From positions 1 to 25,940 of the forward strand of contig CALDRG010000056.1 of the NCBI GenBank assembly GCA_937911265.1: a stretch of DNA of 25,940 bases, read 5' to 3'. This document shows, one piece after another, positions 7,937 through 15,330 of the stretch. Each line of letters starts with the position of its first letter. The stretch's first letter is position 1. Made by a program: the position numbers and the translations under genes. A model generated the notes under the pieces. That model worked only from the letters and a program-made list of their open reading frames with translations, was not told the DNA's origin and did not search any database. The stretch comes from Thalassarchaeum sp002495735. Lineage in GTDB: Archaea > Thermoplasmatota > Poseidoniia > Poseidoniales > Thalassarchaeaceae.

Positions 7937-7952
7937 AAATAGAACTCTATTT
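7937..7952. promoter_or_regulatory. 16-bp palindrome, candidate Lrp operator
   Basis: AAATAGA-AC-TCTATTT is a perfect inverted repeat with 7-bp arms, centred 20 bp upstream of the lrp start. A looser dyad, GTGT...ACAC around an AAATTT core, lies at 7971-7989. The whole 7925-8067 spacer is AT-rich and shows several TATA-like stretches. Palindrome is seen; operator role is inferred from the adjacent regulator. Confidence 0.45.
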
Positions 7953-8067
7953 GTATGTTTTCTACCTGATGTGTGAAATTTGATTACACTTTATTTCCTG
8001 ATTATGTATGGAAATTAAACTGTAAGGAAAAGTCGTATTCAAATGGGTCGGCGATAATTCACATCCA

Positions 8068-8502
8068 ATGTCGGCGGAGGAGACGATAGCCCACCTTCGT
8101 GTCCAAGAGTATCTCGACGACGTTTCAGAGTTGGACATACCCTCTTCCCAGACCGAGTGGTACAACGTCGATGTCGCATCACTCTTGACCGGCAGCAGGG
8201 TGCTCGGTCACGAGGTTGATCAGTGCACAGGCGACTCGCTGCTGTTTCTCGAGAGGAGCGTCATGCTGTGCAGTCCATCGGCCGGCAAGATGCAACATTT
8301 CCCCAAGCACCTCCTCCATTGCTTCGTCGATGACAATCGTTGCGTCTGCAATGAGCACGACGGAGTACTGTTCCGGGCTGAACTGTTCTCGATATCCCCC
8401 ACCGAGGAACAACTCAGATGGGAGCGTTGCTGCCGCTCCGAGATGGAAATCCCGGATGTTCAGAGCAGGGTTGCGCGCTGGTTGAGCTGGCTCAACGCGT
8501 GA
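8068..8502 (+). CDS. hypothetical cysteine-rich protein
   Basis: 144 residues, not recognised. The N-terminal 60 residues are acidic (TIAHLRVQEYLDDVSELD); the rest contains seven cysteines, including C-x-C in NRCVCNEHDG and CC in WERCCRSEMEIP, which could be metal-binding. The C-terminus is a Trp-rich amphipathic helix (VARWLSWLNA). No TM segment or signal peptide. There is no Shine-Dalgarno at the ATG; an AT-rich spacer upstream is compatible with a leaderless transcript divergent from lrp. An antisense frame (8179-8607) is also open, but this frame has the better amino-acid composition and G/C in codon position three, and it sits behind a promoter-like spacer. Confidence that it is a gene is moderate. 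Confidence 0.6.
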   Translation: MSAEETIAHLRVQEYLDDVSELDIPSSQTEWYNVDVASLLTGSRVLGHEVDQCTGDSLLFLERSVMLCSPSAGKMQHFPKHLLHCFVDDNRCVCNEHDGVLFRAELFSISPTEEQLRWERCCRSEMEIPDVQSRVARWLSWLNA

Positions 8503-8551
8503 ATCAACCCCCGGCGCAACCTTGAGAGGGCGGCGACAGGTCGCCGCACTA

Positions 8552-9793
8552 ATGAGTGGCGCTGTCAGCGACCTCTCGGCCCGGATGATCCTAGATTCTC
8601 GTGGCAATCCTACAGTCGAGGTCGACTGCTACGTGAACGGTGTACTGCGAGGCCGTGCAGCGGTTCCATCTGGAGCTAGCACAGGGAGCTACGAAGCCGT
8701 TGAGCTGCGCGATGGAGGCCCCTATTGGGCCGGCAAGGGAGTATCTTTGGCCATATCCCACGTCAACGGCGAGATTCGTGACACCCTCATCGGGATGGAG
8801 GTGTCCGACCAGGAAGGCATCGACACCGCTCTGGTCCTGCTTGACGCTACTGCCAACAAGAGCAGACTCGGGGCCAACGCCATACTAGGCGCCTCGATGG
8901 CCTGTTTGAGAGCGGCATCGGACGGACCTCTGTGGGCCCACATCGCGGCAGACGGCCCGACCAGTATGCCAGTACCGCAGATGAACATCCTCAATGGAGG
9001 GGCACACGCCGCTTCAAACGTTGATGTGCAGGAGTTCATGGTCGTCCCACACGGGTTCGATAACCTGCCAGAGGCCCTGCGCGCCGGCGTCGAGATTTAC
9101 CACGCACTGAAGGTTTTGCTCAATGAAGAGGGGCTGCTCGGGGGCGTGGGTGACGAGGGCGGTTTTGCCCCCAATCTTCCGCGAAACGAGGACGGTCTTC
9201 GCCACGTACTCGGCGCTATCGAGCGAGCAGGATACACCCCAGGGGAGCAGGTATCGATTGCACTCGACTGCGCAGCGCAGGAATTCTACCATGAAGACGG
9301 GTACCATATCGACGGAAAGGCGCTGTCCGGCTCAGAACTGGGCGCGCTGTATTCGTCTTGGCTCGACAACTATCCAATCGTCTCCCTCGAGGACGCCTTC
9401 GGCGAAGATGACTGGGATTCATGGATCGAGTTCACCGCCCGCGAGGGTCATCGCGTACAAATCGTCGGCGACGACCTGTATGTCACTAATCCAACCAGAC
9501 TTACCAAGGGTATAGCTGAGGGAGCCAGCAATGCCATTCTCATCAAGCTCAACCAGATAGGTACGGTCAGCGAGACCCTAAGGGTCATCGAATTGGCGCG
9601 CACTGCAGGCTTCGCCACAGTCATCAGCCACCGCTCTGGTGAGACCAGTGATGACATCATCGCCGATTTCGCTGTCGGCACCGATGCAGGACAGATCAAA
9701 ACCGGAGCCCCAGCTAGGAGCGATCGCACCTCGAAGTACAACCAATTGCTCAGAATTGCAGAGCAGTGCGACGGATTCACTAACTTATTCTAA
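8552..9793 (+). CDS. eno: enolase (phosphopyruvate hydratase)
   Basis: Interconverts 2-phosphoglycerate and phosphoenolpyruvate in glycolysis and gluconeogenesis. The 413-residue protein has SARMILDSRGNPTVEVD at the N-terminus, the GDEGGFAPNL loop with the general acid Glu, Mg ligands in IALDCAAQEF, SLEDAFGEDDW and VGDDLYVTN, the catalytic Lys in ILIKLNQIGT, and the C-terminal SHRSGET and KTGAPARSDRTSKYNQLLRI signatures. The frame opens at 8522, but the ATG at 8552 begins the family-like N-terminus. All catalytic residues are present. It overlaps the convergent deoxyhypusine synthase-like gene by 9 nt. Confidence 0.97.
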   Translation: MSGAVSDLSARMILDSRGNPTVEVDCYVNGVLRGRAAVPSGASTGSYEAVELRDGGPYWAGKGVSLAISHVNGEIRDTLIGMEVSDQEGIDTALVLLDATANKSRLGANAILGASMACLRAASDGPLWAHIAADGPTSMPVPQMNILNGGAHAASNVDVQEFMVVPHGFDNLPEALRAGVEIYHALKVLLNEEGLLGGVGDEGGFAPNLPRNEDGLRHVLGAIERAGYTPGEQVSIALDCAAQEFYHEDGYHIDGKALSGSELGALYSSWLDNYPIVSLEDAFGEDDWDSWIEFTAREGHRVQIVGDDLYVTNPTRLTKGIAEGASNAILIKLNQIGTVSETLRVIELARTAGFATVISHRSGETSDDIIADFAVGTDAGQIKTGAPARSDRTSKYNQLLRIAEQCDGFTNLF

Positions 9794-10735
9794 GGCTGCT
9801 AGGAGTAGCGGAAGCACAATCGTAGCATCTGACTCTATGACGAATCTAGGTGTGTCCGCATCTAGTTTCCCCCAACTTATCTTCTCGTTGGGCGGCGCAC
9901 CCGAGTAGCCACCGTAAGACGGGCGCGACTCGGAGATTTGCGCGAACCACGCCCACAGCGGAACATCGACTCCGGCATCCTGTCGCAGCATTGGCACTAC
10001 AGAGATCGCGAAATCTCCCGCAATCCCTCCGCCGACCTGCAGCAGCCCTGTCGGTGAATCATCCTCACGGTACCAGTCAGCCAGCGCCTGCATCGCCTCC
10101 AAGCCTCCCTTTACTATGTCCACTCCCTTCAGTGAACAGTCGAGGACGCGTGCGGCAAGGATGTTGCCCAACGTCGAATCTTCCCATCCAGGGGTGAAGA
10201 TTGGCAGGTTGGCGTCTGCCGCCGCCATCAACCACGACTCGTTAGGATCAACATCGAACTCCAGTTCGCCGTGCAGCAGTAGATCGTACAGGTACTCATG
10301 TGGAAACCTTCGGTCACCCGCCGCCTCTGCGTCCTCCCACAGCGACATCAGCGCCCCTTCGATGCGACGTACCGCCGCCTCCTCGGGTATCGCGACGTCA
10401 GTGACCCGGTTCATCCCACGTTCACGAAGCGCTACCTCGTCACTGGCAGTTAACTCACGCCAATCAGCGATACTCTCGTAGTGCGAACGAGCGATTAGAC
10501 TGAACAGGTCCTCCTCTAGGTTTGCGCCGGTGCAGCAGATTGCGTGTACCCTCTGGGCCCTGATGGCCGGAGCCAGAGTCCGGCCTATCTCAGCTGTTGA
10601 CATGGCACCCGCGATAGTGACCATCAGGCGACCTCTGTTGTCTAGGAAACTTCGCAGGGAATCGGAGCATCGTGCCAGTGCGCCGGCATTGAAGTGCCGA
10701 TAGTTTTTCTCGATGAAATCACGTACTGCCAACAT
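9785..10735 (-). CDS. deoxyhypusine synthase-like protein (bacterial-type branch)
   Basis: 316 residues of the deoxyhypusine synthase fold. Signatures: TGANLEEDLFSLIARSHY, NAN-type NAD site in VGGGIAGDFAISVVPML, and NEKISWGKL with Lys290 at the position of the lysine that forms the enzyme-imine intermediate. True DHS transfers the aminobutyl group of spermidine to a lysine of aIF5A. The details (GWEDSTLGNI, SYGGYSGAPPNEKISWGKL, PRFVIESDATIVLP) follow the bacterial DHS-like/homospermidine synthase branch rather than classic archaeal DHS, from memory of those families. So it may make hypusine or homospermidine. It begins 6 nt after speH with a GAGGTGA Shine-Dalgarno, strengthening a polyamine role. 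Family certain, exact reaction not. Confidence 0.88.
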   Translation of the reverse strand: MLAVRDFIEKNYRHFNAGALARCSDSLRSFLDNRGRLMVTIAGAMSTAEIGRTLAPAIRAQRVHAICCTGANLEEDLFSLIARSHYESIADWRELTASDEVALRERGMNRVTDVAIPEEAAVRRIEGALMSLWEDAEAAGDRRFPHEYLYDLLLHGELEFDVDPNESWLMAAADANLPIFTPGWEDSTLGNILAARVLDCSLKGVDIVKGGLEAMQALADWYREDDSPTGLLQVGGGIAGDFAISVVPMLRQDAGVDVPLWAWFAQISESRPSYGGYSGAPPNEKISWGKLDADTPRFVIESDATIVLPLLLAALE

Positions 10736-10741
10736 CTCACC

Positions 10742-11116
10742 TCAGAATCTGTCTAAACGCTCTCGACCCGACAGTACGAGGCCGGGAACGGCGTCGACGA
10801 CGATGCTGTGAATCTCATCGGCCAGCAGTCCGGGGTCACTGTCGCCACAGGTGAAGATGTCGATTGCCAGAAGTCCGCTATCGGAGTAGCAGTGTGCGCT
10901 GACATGGCTTTCGTCGATGAGGACGACGGCTGCGAACCCGGGAGGACTCTCACTACCGTCAAACTGCGCGACGTGCGCATGGACCTCTCGAATACCTGCT
11001 TTACGGACACAGTCTCGCAGAACTTGAAGCATCCACTCTCCGTCGAAAGCGACCGGTGGCGAGTAGTCCGTGTAGTCCAGCACGACGTGTCCGCCATGCG
11101 AAGTGGAGCCGCTCAT
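10742..11116 (-). CDS. speH: S-adenosylmethionine decarboxylase proenzyme
   Basis: Makes decarboxylated SAM, the aminopropyl donor for spermidine. It is a self-processing pyruvoyl enzyme: in IDESHVSAHC the Glu69-Ser70 bond would be cleaved, Ser70 becoming the pyruvoyl group. His75 (S+5) and Cys90 in DIFTCGD (S+20) match the spacing of His68 and Cys83 in the Thermotoga enzyme. The 124-residue length and single short domain are those of the prokaryotic class 1B form. The ATG at 11116 gives GGHVVLDY as the family-like N-terminus; a longer frame from 11167 would overlap the aminotransferase. Gene order is aminotransferase, speH, DHS-like, with gaps of 35 and 6 nt. Confidence 0.92.
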   Translation of the reverse strand: MSGSTSHGGHVVLDYTDYSPPVAFDGEWMLQVLRDCVRKAGIREVHAHVAQFDGSESPPGFAAVVLIDESHVSAHCYSDSGLLAIDIFTCGDSDPGLLADEIHSIVVDAVPGLVLSGRERLDRF

Positions 11117-11151
11117 GTGCAGGCTGCGGTGATTTGCCGATTTCAAGGTGA

Positions 11152-12285
11152 CTAATCGACAAGCCATGCCCGCAGCCGACGCAAACCCTCGTGAATAGCC
11201 TCCTCGTCGGTTGCGTACGATATCCTTACGAAGCCCTCGCCACCGGTAATCAATGAGGTTGGAATGAGCTGTACTCCCGCTTCCAGCGCGCCATCGGCGA
11301 ACTCGATATCGGTCATACCAGTGTCAGTGATATCGACGAACACGTAGAACGCCCCCTCGGGCTCAACTACCCTAAGTCCAGGTAACTCTGAGAGTCCGGC
11401 AGTCATTATCTCCCGACGCTTCAGGTACTCCCGGTTGAACTCCTCGACCGAGTCGTCACAGCCCAGAGCCACCGCGGCTGCGTGCATCATGAACGTGGGA
11501 ACGTGGGAGGCGGAGTTGGCTTGACTCTTCTTTGCGGCGCGCATAGCATTCGAAGGACCAGTCAAGAAGCCTAGCCTCATCCCCGTCATTGCCCATGTCT
11601 TCGACCAGCCGTTGACAATCAGAGTACGCTCCGCGCCACCTGGGAGCGCGTAGGGGGAGACGTGAGGGTAGTCCATCCAGACCAGCCTAGCGTAGATCTC
11701 GTCAGAGACAATCCAAAGATCATACTCTACAGCGATGTCGACGATGGCCTGCAGCTCTTCCGGGGTGAACACCGCTCCAGTGGGGTTACATGGAGAGTTG
11801 ACCAGTATCATCCGAGTCTTGTCTGTGACCGCGGCTCTGATGGCATCGATATCGGGATGAAAATTTTCCTTGTGAACCGGTACGTTCACCGGAACTGCTC
11901 CGATGAGATCCAGCATCGGCTCGTACGAGGCCCAAGAGGGTGCCAGCAAAATGGCCTCGTCACCGGGCATTGTGGTGATGAGGAACGAGTACAGAAGCGC
12001 CTGCTTGGCACCGGGAGTGATGACAACGTCGTTTGCACTGACCTCGACAGAGTGATGCTTCGCTAGGTAGTCGGACACCGCTTGACACAACTCCATCGAG
12101 CCCGCACCTCTAGTGTACTTCGTATTGCCATCCTCCAATCCCTTAATCGCCGCTTCGATGACTGAGCGGGGGGTATCGAAACCAGGCTCTCCCACTGTCC
12201 AGCGGATGACCTCTGGTCCTGGAGGCTGTAGATACGGTGCGAAGCCGACCCCAAGCCCCTCGTAGCGAGAGGAAATCTCAGGCAT
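11152..12285 (-). CDS. class I/II aminotransferase (aspartate aminotransferase family)
   Basis: PLP-dependent aminotransferase, fold type I, 377 residues from the ATG at 12285. ISSRYEGLGVGF and the W-T-V-GEPGFDTP loop match class I aminotransferases; NSPCNPTGAVF supplies the Asn167 that contacts PLP, SDEIYARLVW the Asp, and NGWSKTWAMTGMRLGFLTG the Schiff-base Lys229. The C-terminal GFVRISYA has the arginine that binds the substrate carboxylate. Such proteins are annotated as aspartate aminotransferase, but the amino acid range cannot be read from sequence. An ATG at 12318 (11 residues more) is possible; the frame beyond that runs into the tRNA gene. Head of the polyamine-linked operon. Confidence 0.85.
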   Translation of the reverse strand: MPEISSRYEGLGVGFAPYLQPPGPEVIRWTVGEPGFDTPRSVIEAAIKGLEDGNTKYTRGAGSMELCQAVSDYLAKHHSVEVSANDVVITPGAKQALLYSFLITTMPGDEAILLAPSWASYEPMLDLIGAVPVNVPVHKENFHPDIDAIRAAVTDKTRMILVNSPCNPTGAVFTPEELQAIVDIAVEYDLWIVSDEIYARLVWMDYPHVSPYALPGGAERTLIVNGWSKTWAMTGMRLGFLTGPSNAMRAAKKSQANSASHVPTFMMHAAAVALGCDDSVEEFNREYLKRREIMTAGLSELPGLRVVEPEGAFYVFVDITDTGMTDIEFADGALEAGVQLIPTSLITGGEGFVRISYATDEEAIHEGLRRLRAWLVD

Positions 12286-12395
12286 ACCTCCAGCGGGGGG
12301 CTGAATGGAGATGAACATACCCTCTAGGGTACTCGAAATCACCACCCCCTTTCTGCAAAGAGTCTTCAAGGGACCCTCGTGGGTCGGGAGTCGCT

Positions 12396-12469
12396 GCACG
12401 GGTGGCAGAGCAGCTATGCAATGGATTGCAGATCCATGGACCCGGGTGCAAATCCCGGCCCGTGCTCCA
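12396..12469 (+). tRNA. tRNA-Cys (anticodon GCA), CCA encoded
   Basis: GCACGGG (12396-12402) pairs with CCCGTGC (12459-12465), followed by discriminator U73 and an encoded CCA. The anticodon arm is ATGGA-TTGCAGA-TCCAT with anticodon GCA at 12428-12430, giving cysteine; the U73 discriminator fits tRNA-Cys. The T arm is CCGGG-TGCAAAT-CCCGG, and the D arm is short, GCA/TGC with loop GAGCAGCTA. No intron. Oddities: the T loop reads TGC where TTC is expected, and the D loop lacks a clear GG. The gene sits alone between the threonine dehydratase and the aminotransferase, on the opposite strand. Confidence 0.93.
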
Positions 12470-12489
12470 CTTCTCGATTAGTGGTCACT

Positions 12490-13440
12490 CTAGAATTCGA
12501 CGAGCCCGGGGTCGACGTTGCCACCGGAGAGAATGACCCCGACCCTGTCTATGTTATCGAGAGCCTTGAACTCAGGTCCGAGCACCGCCGCCAGCGAGGC
12601 CGCACCGCTGGGCTCAACCACCATACCCAAGTGCTTGAGAATCAATCGCATTGCCTCGACAACCTCCTCGTCACTGACAGTAAATATCTCCTCGAGATGA
12701 TCCCTGATGATTGGCCAAGTGTGCTCGCCCATGCTTGTCAGTAGACCGTCGCAAATGGTATCCGGGCCGGTCTGTGGCAGTAGTTCACCGGCTTCCAGCG
12801 AGCGAGCCGCATCATCGGCCCCCTCCGGCTCGGCCCCGAATATCCTAGTGTTCGGGAACAGCGCTCTAGTGGTGATACAGGTTCCGGACATTAGCCCACC
12901 ACCCCCTATGGGGGCGATAACAGCATCCAGCGATCCACCTTGCTCGAACAGCTCCATCGAGGCTGTGCCCTGCCCTGCGATGACGTCTGGGTTGTCATAG
13001 GGGTGGATCAGAGCCGCCCCAGTCCTTTCCACAATCTCTGCAGCTGTAGATTCTCTAGCGGCGAGGTTAGGCTCGCAGAAGGTAATCTCGGCACCGTGAC
13101 TTTTCACTCCCATCACCTTAACCTGAGGCGCGGTTTTTGGCATCACGATGTAGGCTGGCACACCGCGCTGTTTGGCTGCCAGAGCTATCGCTTGAGCGTG
13201 GTTGCCACTGCTGTGCGTGCAAACTCCACTATCGGCAGCATCACCGAGTAGTATCACGGCGTTACTGGCACCACGGAACTTGAACGCACCGACATGCTGC
13301 AGGTTCTCGCACTTCAGCAGCACTTCCCTACCTGCGATACGGTTGAGATCCTCAGAGGATACCACGGTTGTGCGCCTGACCACTCCGTTCAGCCTCTGTG
13401 CGGCTGCCTGCACGTTCTCGATGTTTACCGAGTATCCCAT
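12490..13440 (-). CDS. ilvA: threonine dehydratase / serine-threonine ammonia-lyase, short form
   Basis: PLP fold type II enzyme, 317 residues, converting threonine to 2-oxobutanoate and ammonia (first committed step to isoleucine). ECKENLQHVGAFKFRGA-like sequence LLKCENLQHVGAFKFRG carries the Schiff-base Lys54; SSGNHAQAIALAA and the phosphate loop PIGGGGLMSG are typical, and the final VILSGGNVDP closes the active site. It lacks the C-terminal ACT domain of long IlvA, so it is probably not feedback-inhibited by isoleucine; this size also fits serine racemase or catabolic TdcB. The open frame extends to 13698, but that would cross the divergent gene; ATG 13440 with a weak GCAGGT Shine-Dalgarno is the likely start. 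Confidence 0.88.
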   Translation of the reverse strand: MGYSVNIENVQAAAQRLNGVVRRTTVVSSEDLNRIAGREVLLKCENLQHVGAFKFRGASNAVILLGDAADSGVCTHSSGNHAQAIALAAKQRGVPAYIVMPKTAPQVKVMGVKSHGAEITFCEPNLAARESTAAEIVERTGAALIHPYDNPDVIAGQGTASMELFEQGGSLDAVIAPIGGGGLMSGTCITTRALFPNTRIFGAEPEGADDAARSLEAGELLPQTGPDTICDGLLTSMGEHTWPIIRDHLEEIFTVSDEEVVEAMRLILKHLGMVVEPSGAASLAAVLGPEFKALDNIDRVGVILSGGNVDPGLVEF

Positions 13441-13517
13441 GTACGAACCTGCCTGAGAGAAGGTATTGATGACATCATCGGCGGGGATTTCAAGCCTGAG
13501 TCCCCCCTCGTTGCAGC

Positions 13518-13934
13518 ATGGCGGAGCAGGATGCGCCGGAATGGAGGCCACACGGAATGGCCGGGGCATTGCTGATTCTCGACACATTGACTCTGGGCTA
13601 CGCCCCTGCTGGTCCATGGGACTCAGAGTCATTCTCTCTTGGGGTGATAGGGCTGACTGGCTTGGCGCTGCTCTATGTGGCTTGGTATCGATTGACATTC
13701 AAGCGTCGTGGACTGATTCCATGGCTTGATTTGTGGCAGGATCCAGCAGGTTCCTCGAAACAGGTCCTCATCTGCGGAGTGGCGACCATTGCCCTTGCTT
13801 GGGTACTTGGCAACCCTTTGCAGGAGCAGATACCAGATCCTGCAGGTCTGATTGTGACACTAATCGGACTACTGATGCTGCTTAATGGAATCTATGTGAA
13901 ACTTAGTATTGGACCCCTGGCTGACTCCAAGTAG
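13518..13934 (+). CDS. small integral membrane protein, unrecognised
   Basis: 138 residues with at least three hydrophobic stretches: FSLGVIGLTGLALLYVAWYR, QVLICGVATIALAWVLG and AGLIVTLIGLLMLLNGIYV; residues 14-28 are also hydrophobic. Basic residues (RLTFKRRG) follow the first helix. I do not recognise a family. The ATG at 13518 is used; 13557 (MAGALL) is possible. It is divergent from ilvA across 77 nt, and its TAG stop is directly next to the stop of the convergent RNase HI gene. Its position and clear membrane pattern support a real gene; function unknown. Confidence 0.7.
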   Translation: MAEQDAPEWRPHGMAGALLILDTLTLGYAPAGPWDSESFSLGVIGLTGLALLYVAWYRLTFKRRGLIPWLDLWQDPAGSSKQVLICGVATIALAWVLGNPLQEQIPDPAGLIVTLIGLLMLLNGIYVKLSIGPLADSK

Positions 13935-14471
13935 TCAGCGGGCTCCCGGTTTCCAGAACTGCAGGGGCAACGCATCATCACTCTGCATGGCCCTGAATGC
14001 GAGGTGGTCCGCACGCTCATTCCAGCGATGCCCCCGGTGCGCGCGGACGTGCTCAGCACTGAGTGAGCGCAGAGACGCGACCTCAGACCACAACGCCTGC
14101 ACCGATTCAGCGAGCTCTTTGTTCGCCTTGGCCCTCCATGCTCCTGAGGCGATGTTCAGAGCGTATTGAGAGTCTCCTCGCAGCACTATATCACGACTGC
14201 CTCCTTCGGTCAGAAGCCATCGCATTGCATGGGCTATCGCAGAGAGTTCGGCAGTATTGTTGGATCCTACTGTAGCACCCAGGAAACTGTCTTCAGACTC
14301 CTCGGTGACGACCGGACCACTCCTCTCTAAGACAACATCACCTCCGCCCTTACCGATGCCGCTGTCCCCCGTGATGACGCAGAATCCCCAACCTGCTGGA
14401 GTCTTACTGGTGACATTCCTGTTCTCTTCGCACGATCCATCCACGTAGATGTACAGCGCTCTGTTAGACAT
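13935..14471 (-). CDS. rnhA: ribonuclease HI
   Basis: Cleaves RNA in RNA:DNA hybrids. The catalytic set is complete: Asp11 in YIYVDGSCEEN, Glu75 in NNTAELSAIA, Asp100 in LRGDSQYAL, His145 in HVRAHRGH and Asp155 in NERADHLA. Length 178 residues, longer than the 155 of E. coli; the extra residues are a Gly/Ser/acidic insert between the first strand and the Glu helix (about 25 residues). The GcvH stop and an ATG at 14477 form an ATGA overlap; the second ATG, 14471, has a GGGGA Shine-Dalgarno at better spacing and matches family length. Cotranscribed with gcvH. This is bacterial-type RNase HI rather than RNase HII. Confidence 0.92.
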   Translation of the reverse strand: MSNRALYIYVDGSCEENRNVTSKTPAGWGFCVITGDSGIGKGGGDVVLERSGPVVTEESEDSFLGATVGSNNTAELSAIAHAMRWLLTEGGSRDIVLRGDSQYALNIASGAWRAKANKELAESVQALWSEVASLRSLSAEHVRAHRGHRWNERADHLAFRAMQSDDALPLQFWKPGAR

Positions 14472-14473
14472 CG

Positions 14474-14857
14474 TCATTCCCCGATTAGAGCTGTGTATGC
14501 AGCAGCGTCCAACAGCCCTTCAATATCCGAGATGTCGGTCGGCTGGAGTCTGAAAATCCAACCGTCTCCATACGGATCCTCGTTGATCATCTCAGGGTTG
14601 TCCTCGAGAGCAGTATTCGATTCGAGGATCTCACCGCCTATAGGGGAATTAATCTCGCTCACTGACTTGACCGATTCGACGCTGGCACAGGCTCCCATCG
14701 CCTGCACTGTGGTGCCGACTTCGGCCAAATCAACCCAGACAACTTCGGTCAGCGCTTCTTGGGCGAAGTCGGTTATTCCGACAAACAATATGTTTCCTTT
14801 GATTCTCACCCACTCGTGGGTCTTGGTGTAATGCAGATTGGAGGGTACTTCACTCAT
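14474..14857 (-). CDS. gcvH: glycine cleavage system H protein
   Basis: Lipoyl carrier that shuttles the methylamine group between the P and T proteins during glycine breakdown. 127 residues, normal length. YTKTHEWV is the standard N-terminal motif, GITDFAQEALTEVVWVDL the core strands, and ESVKSVSEINSPIGGEI holds the lipoylated Lys64. The end NPEMINEDPYGDGWIFRL is also canonical. No P, T or L genes are in the window. It overlaps the RNase HI gene (ATGA or nearby ATG), so the two are translationally coupled, an unusual partner. H-like proteins without the full system can serve lipoate transfer, so the role here is open. Confidence 0.95.
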   Translation of the reverse strand: MSEVPSNLHYTKTHEWVRIKGNILFVGITDFAQEALTEVVWVDLAEVGTTVQAMGACASVESVKSVSEINSPIGGEILESNTALEDNPEMINEDPYGDGWIFRLQPTDISDIEGLLDAAAYTALIGE

Positions 14858-14905
14858 GGCTCTCGACTCTTCCGTGATGCACCCGGAGAGTGAAGGTTTC
14901 GATAC

Positions 14906-15280
14906 TCACTCCTCTTCTCCCAGAGTGCGTTCGAGGTGCTCTTTCTCCATCTCAGCCCAAGTTGAGCCCATATTGGAGACATCTGCCTCTCGCTGCTCCT
15001 CCCTGAGTCGAGCAAGCATCTCCTCTTCTGACTCGCGGCTGAACACCTTGTCGAGTGGCGAGGAGCCGTGCGGCTTTGTGCCGAGATTGTGGATGTAGGC
15101 GTAGAGTAGTGTCGAAAGGATCGCAAGCGATCCAAAAAGCATACCCAACGAGTCCTCATCAGGGCCCGAGTCCGAAAGCAAAGATATCCTGCCTTCGGCG
15201 AATGACAGGGCAGTCAGTAGATAGAGGGGAACGGCGAAGCCGATTAGCACCCTCTCAACACGACTCGCAGCCGAATCCAT
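14906..15280 (-). CDS. small two-TM protein with coiled-coil tail
   Basis: 124 residues, not recognised. Two hydrophobic segments (RVLIGFAVPLYLLTALSFAE and LGMLFGSLAILSTLLYAYI) are joined by an acidic loop (SGPDEDS). The remaining 60 residues are highly charged and helical (ESEEEMLARLREEQREADV, AEMEKEHLERTLGEEE), consistent with a cytoplasmic coiled coil. This is a common layout for small membrane-bound scaffolds, but no function can be assigned. It follows the THEP1 gene by 50 nt and precedes gcvH by 48 nt, all on the minus strand. Confidence 0.7.
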   Translation of the reverse strand: MDSAASRVERVLIGFAVPLYLLTALSFAEGRISLLSDSGPDEDSLGMLFGSLAILSTLLYAYIHNLGTKPHGSSPLDKVFSRESEEEMLARLREEQREADVSNMGSTWAEMEKEHLERTLGEEE

Positions 15281-15330
15281 CGAGCATCGAGCCCGGCTTC
15301 CCCTGCATCAACTTGACTTCATCACCCAAT

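Noticed and set aside
8179..8607. Open 142-codon frame on the minus strand opposite the cysteine-rich gene
   Set aside because: Composition is poor (long Pro/Arg/Ala N-terminus), it runs over the enolase start, and its start has no promoter-like spacer; the plus frame fits better.
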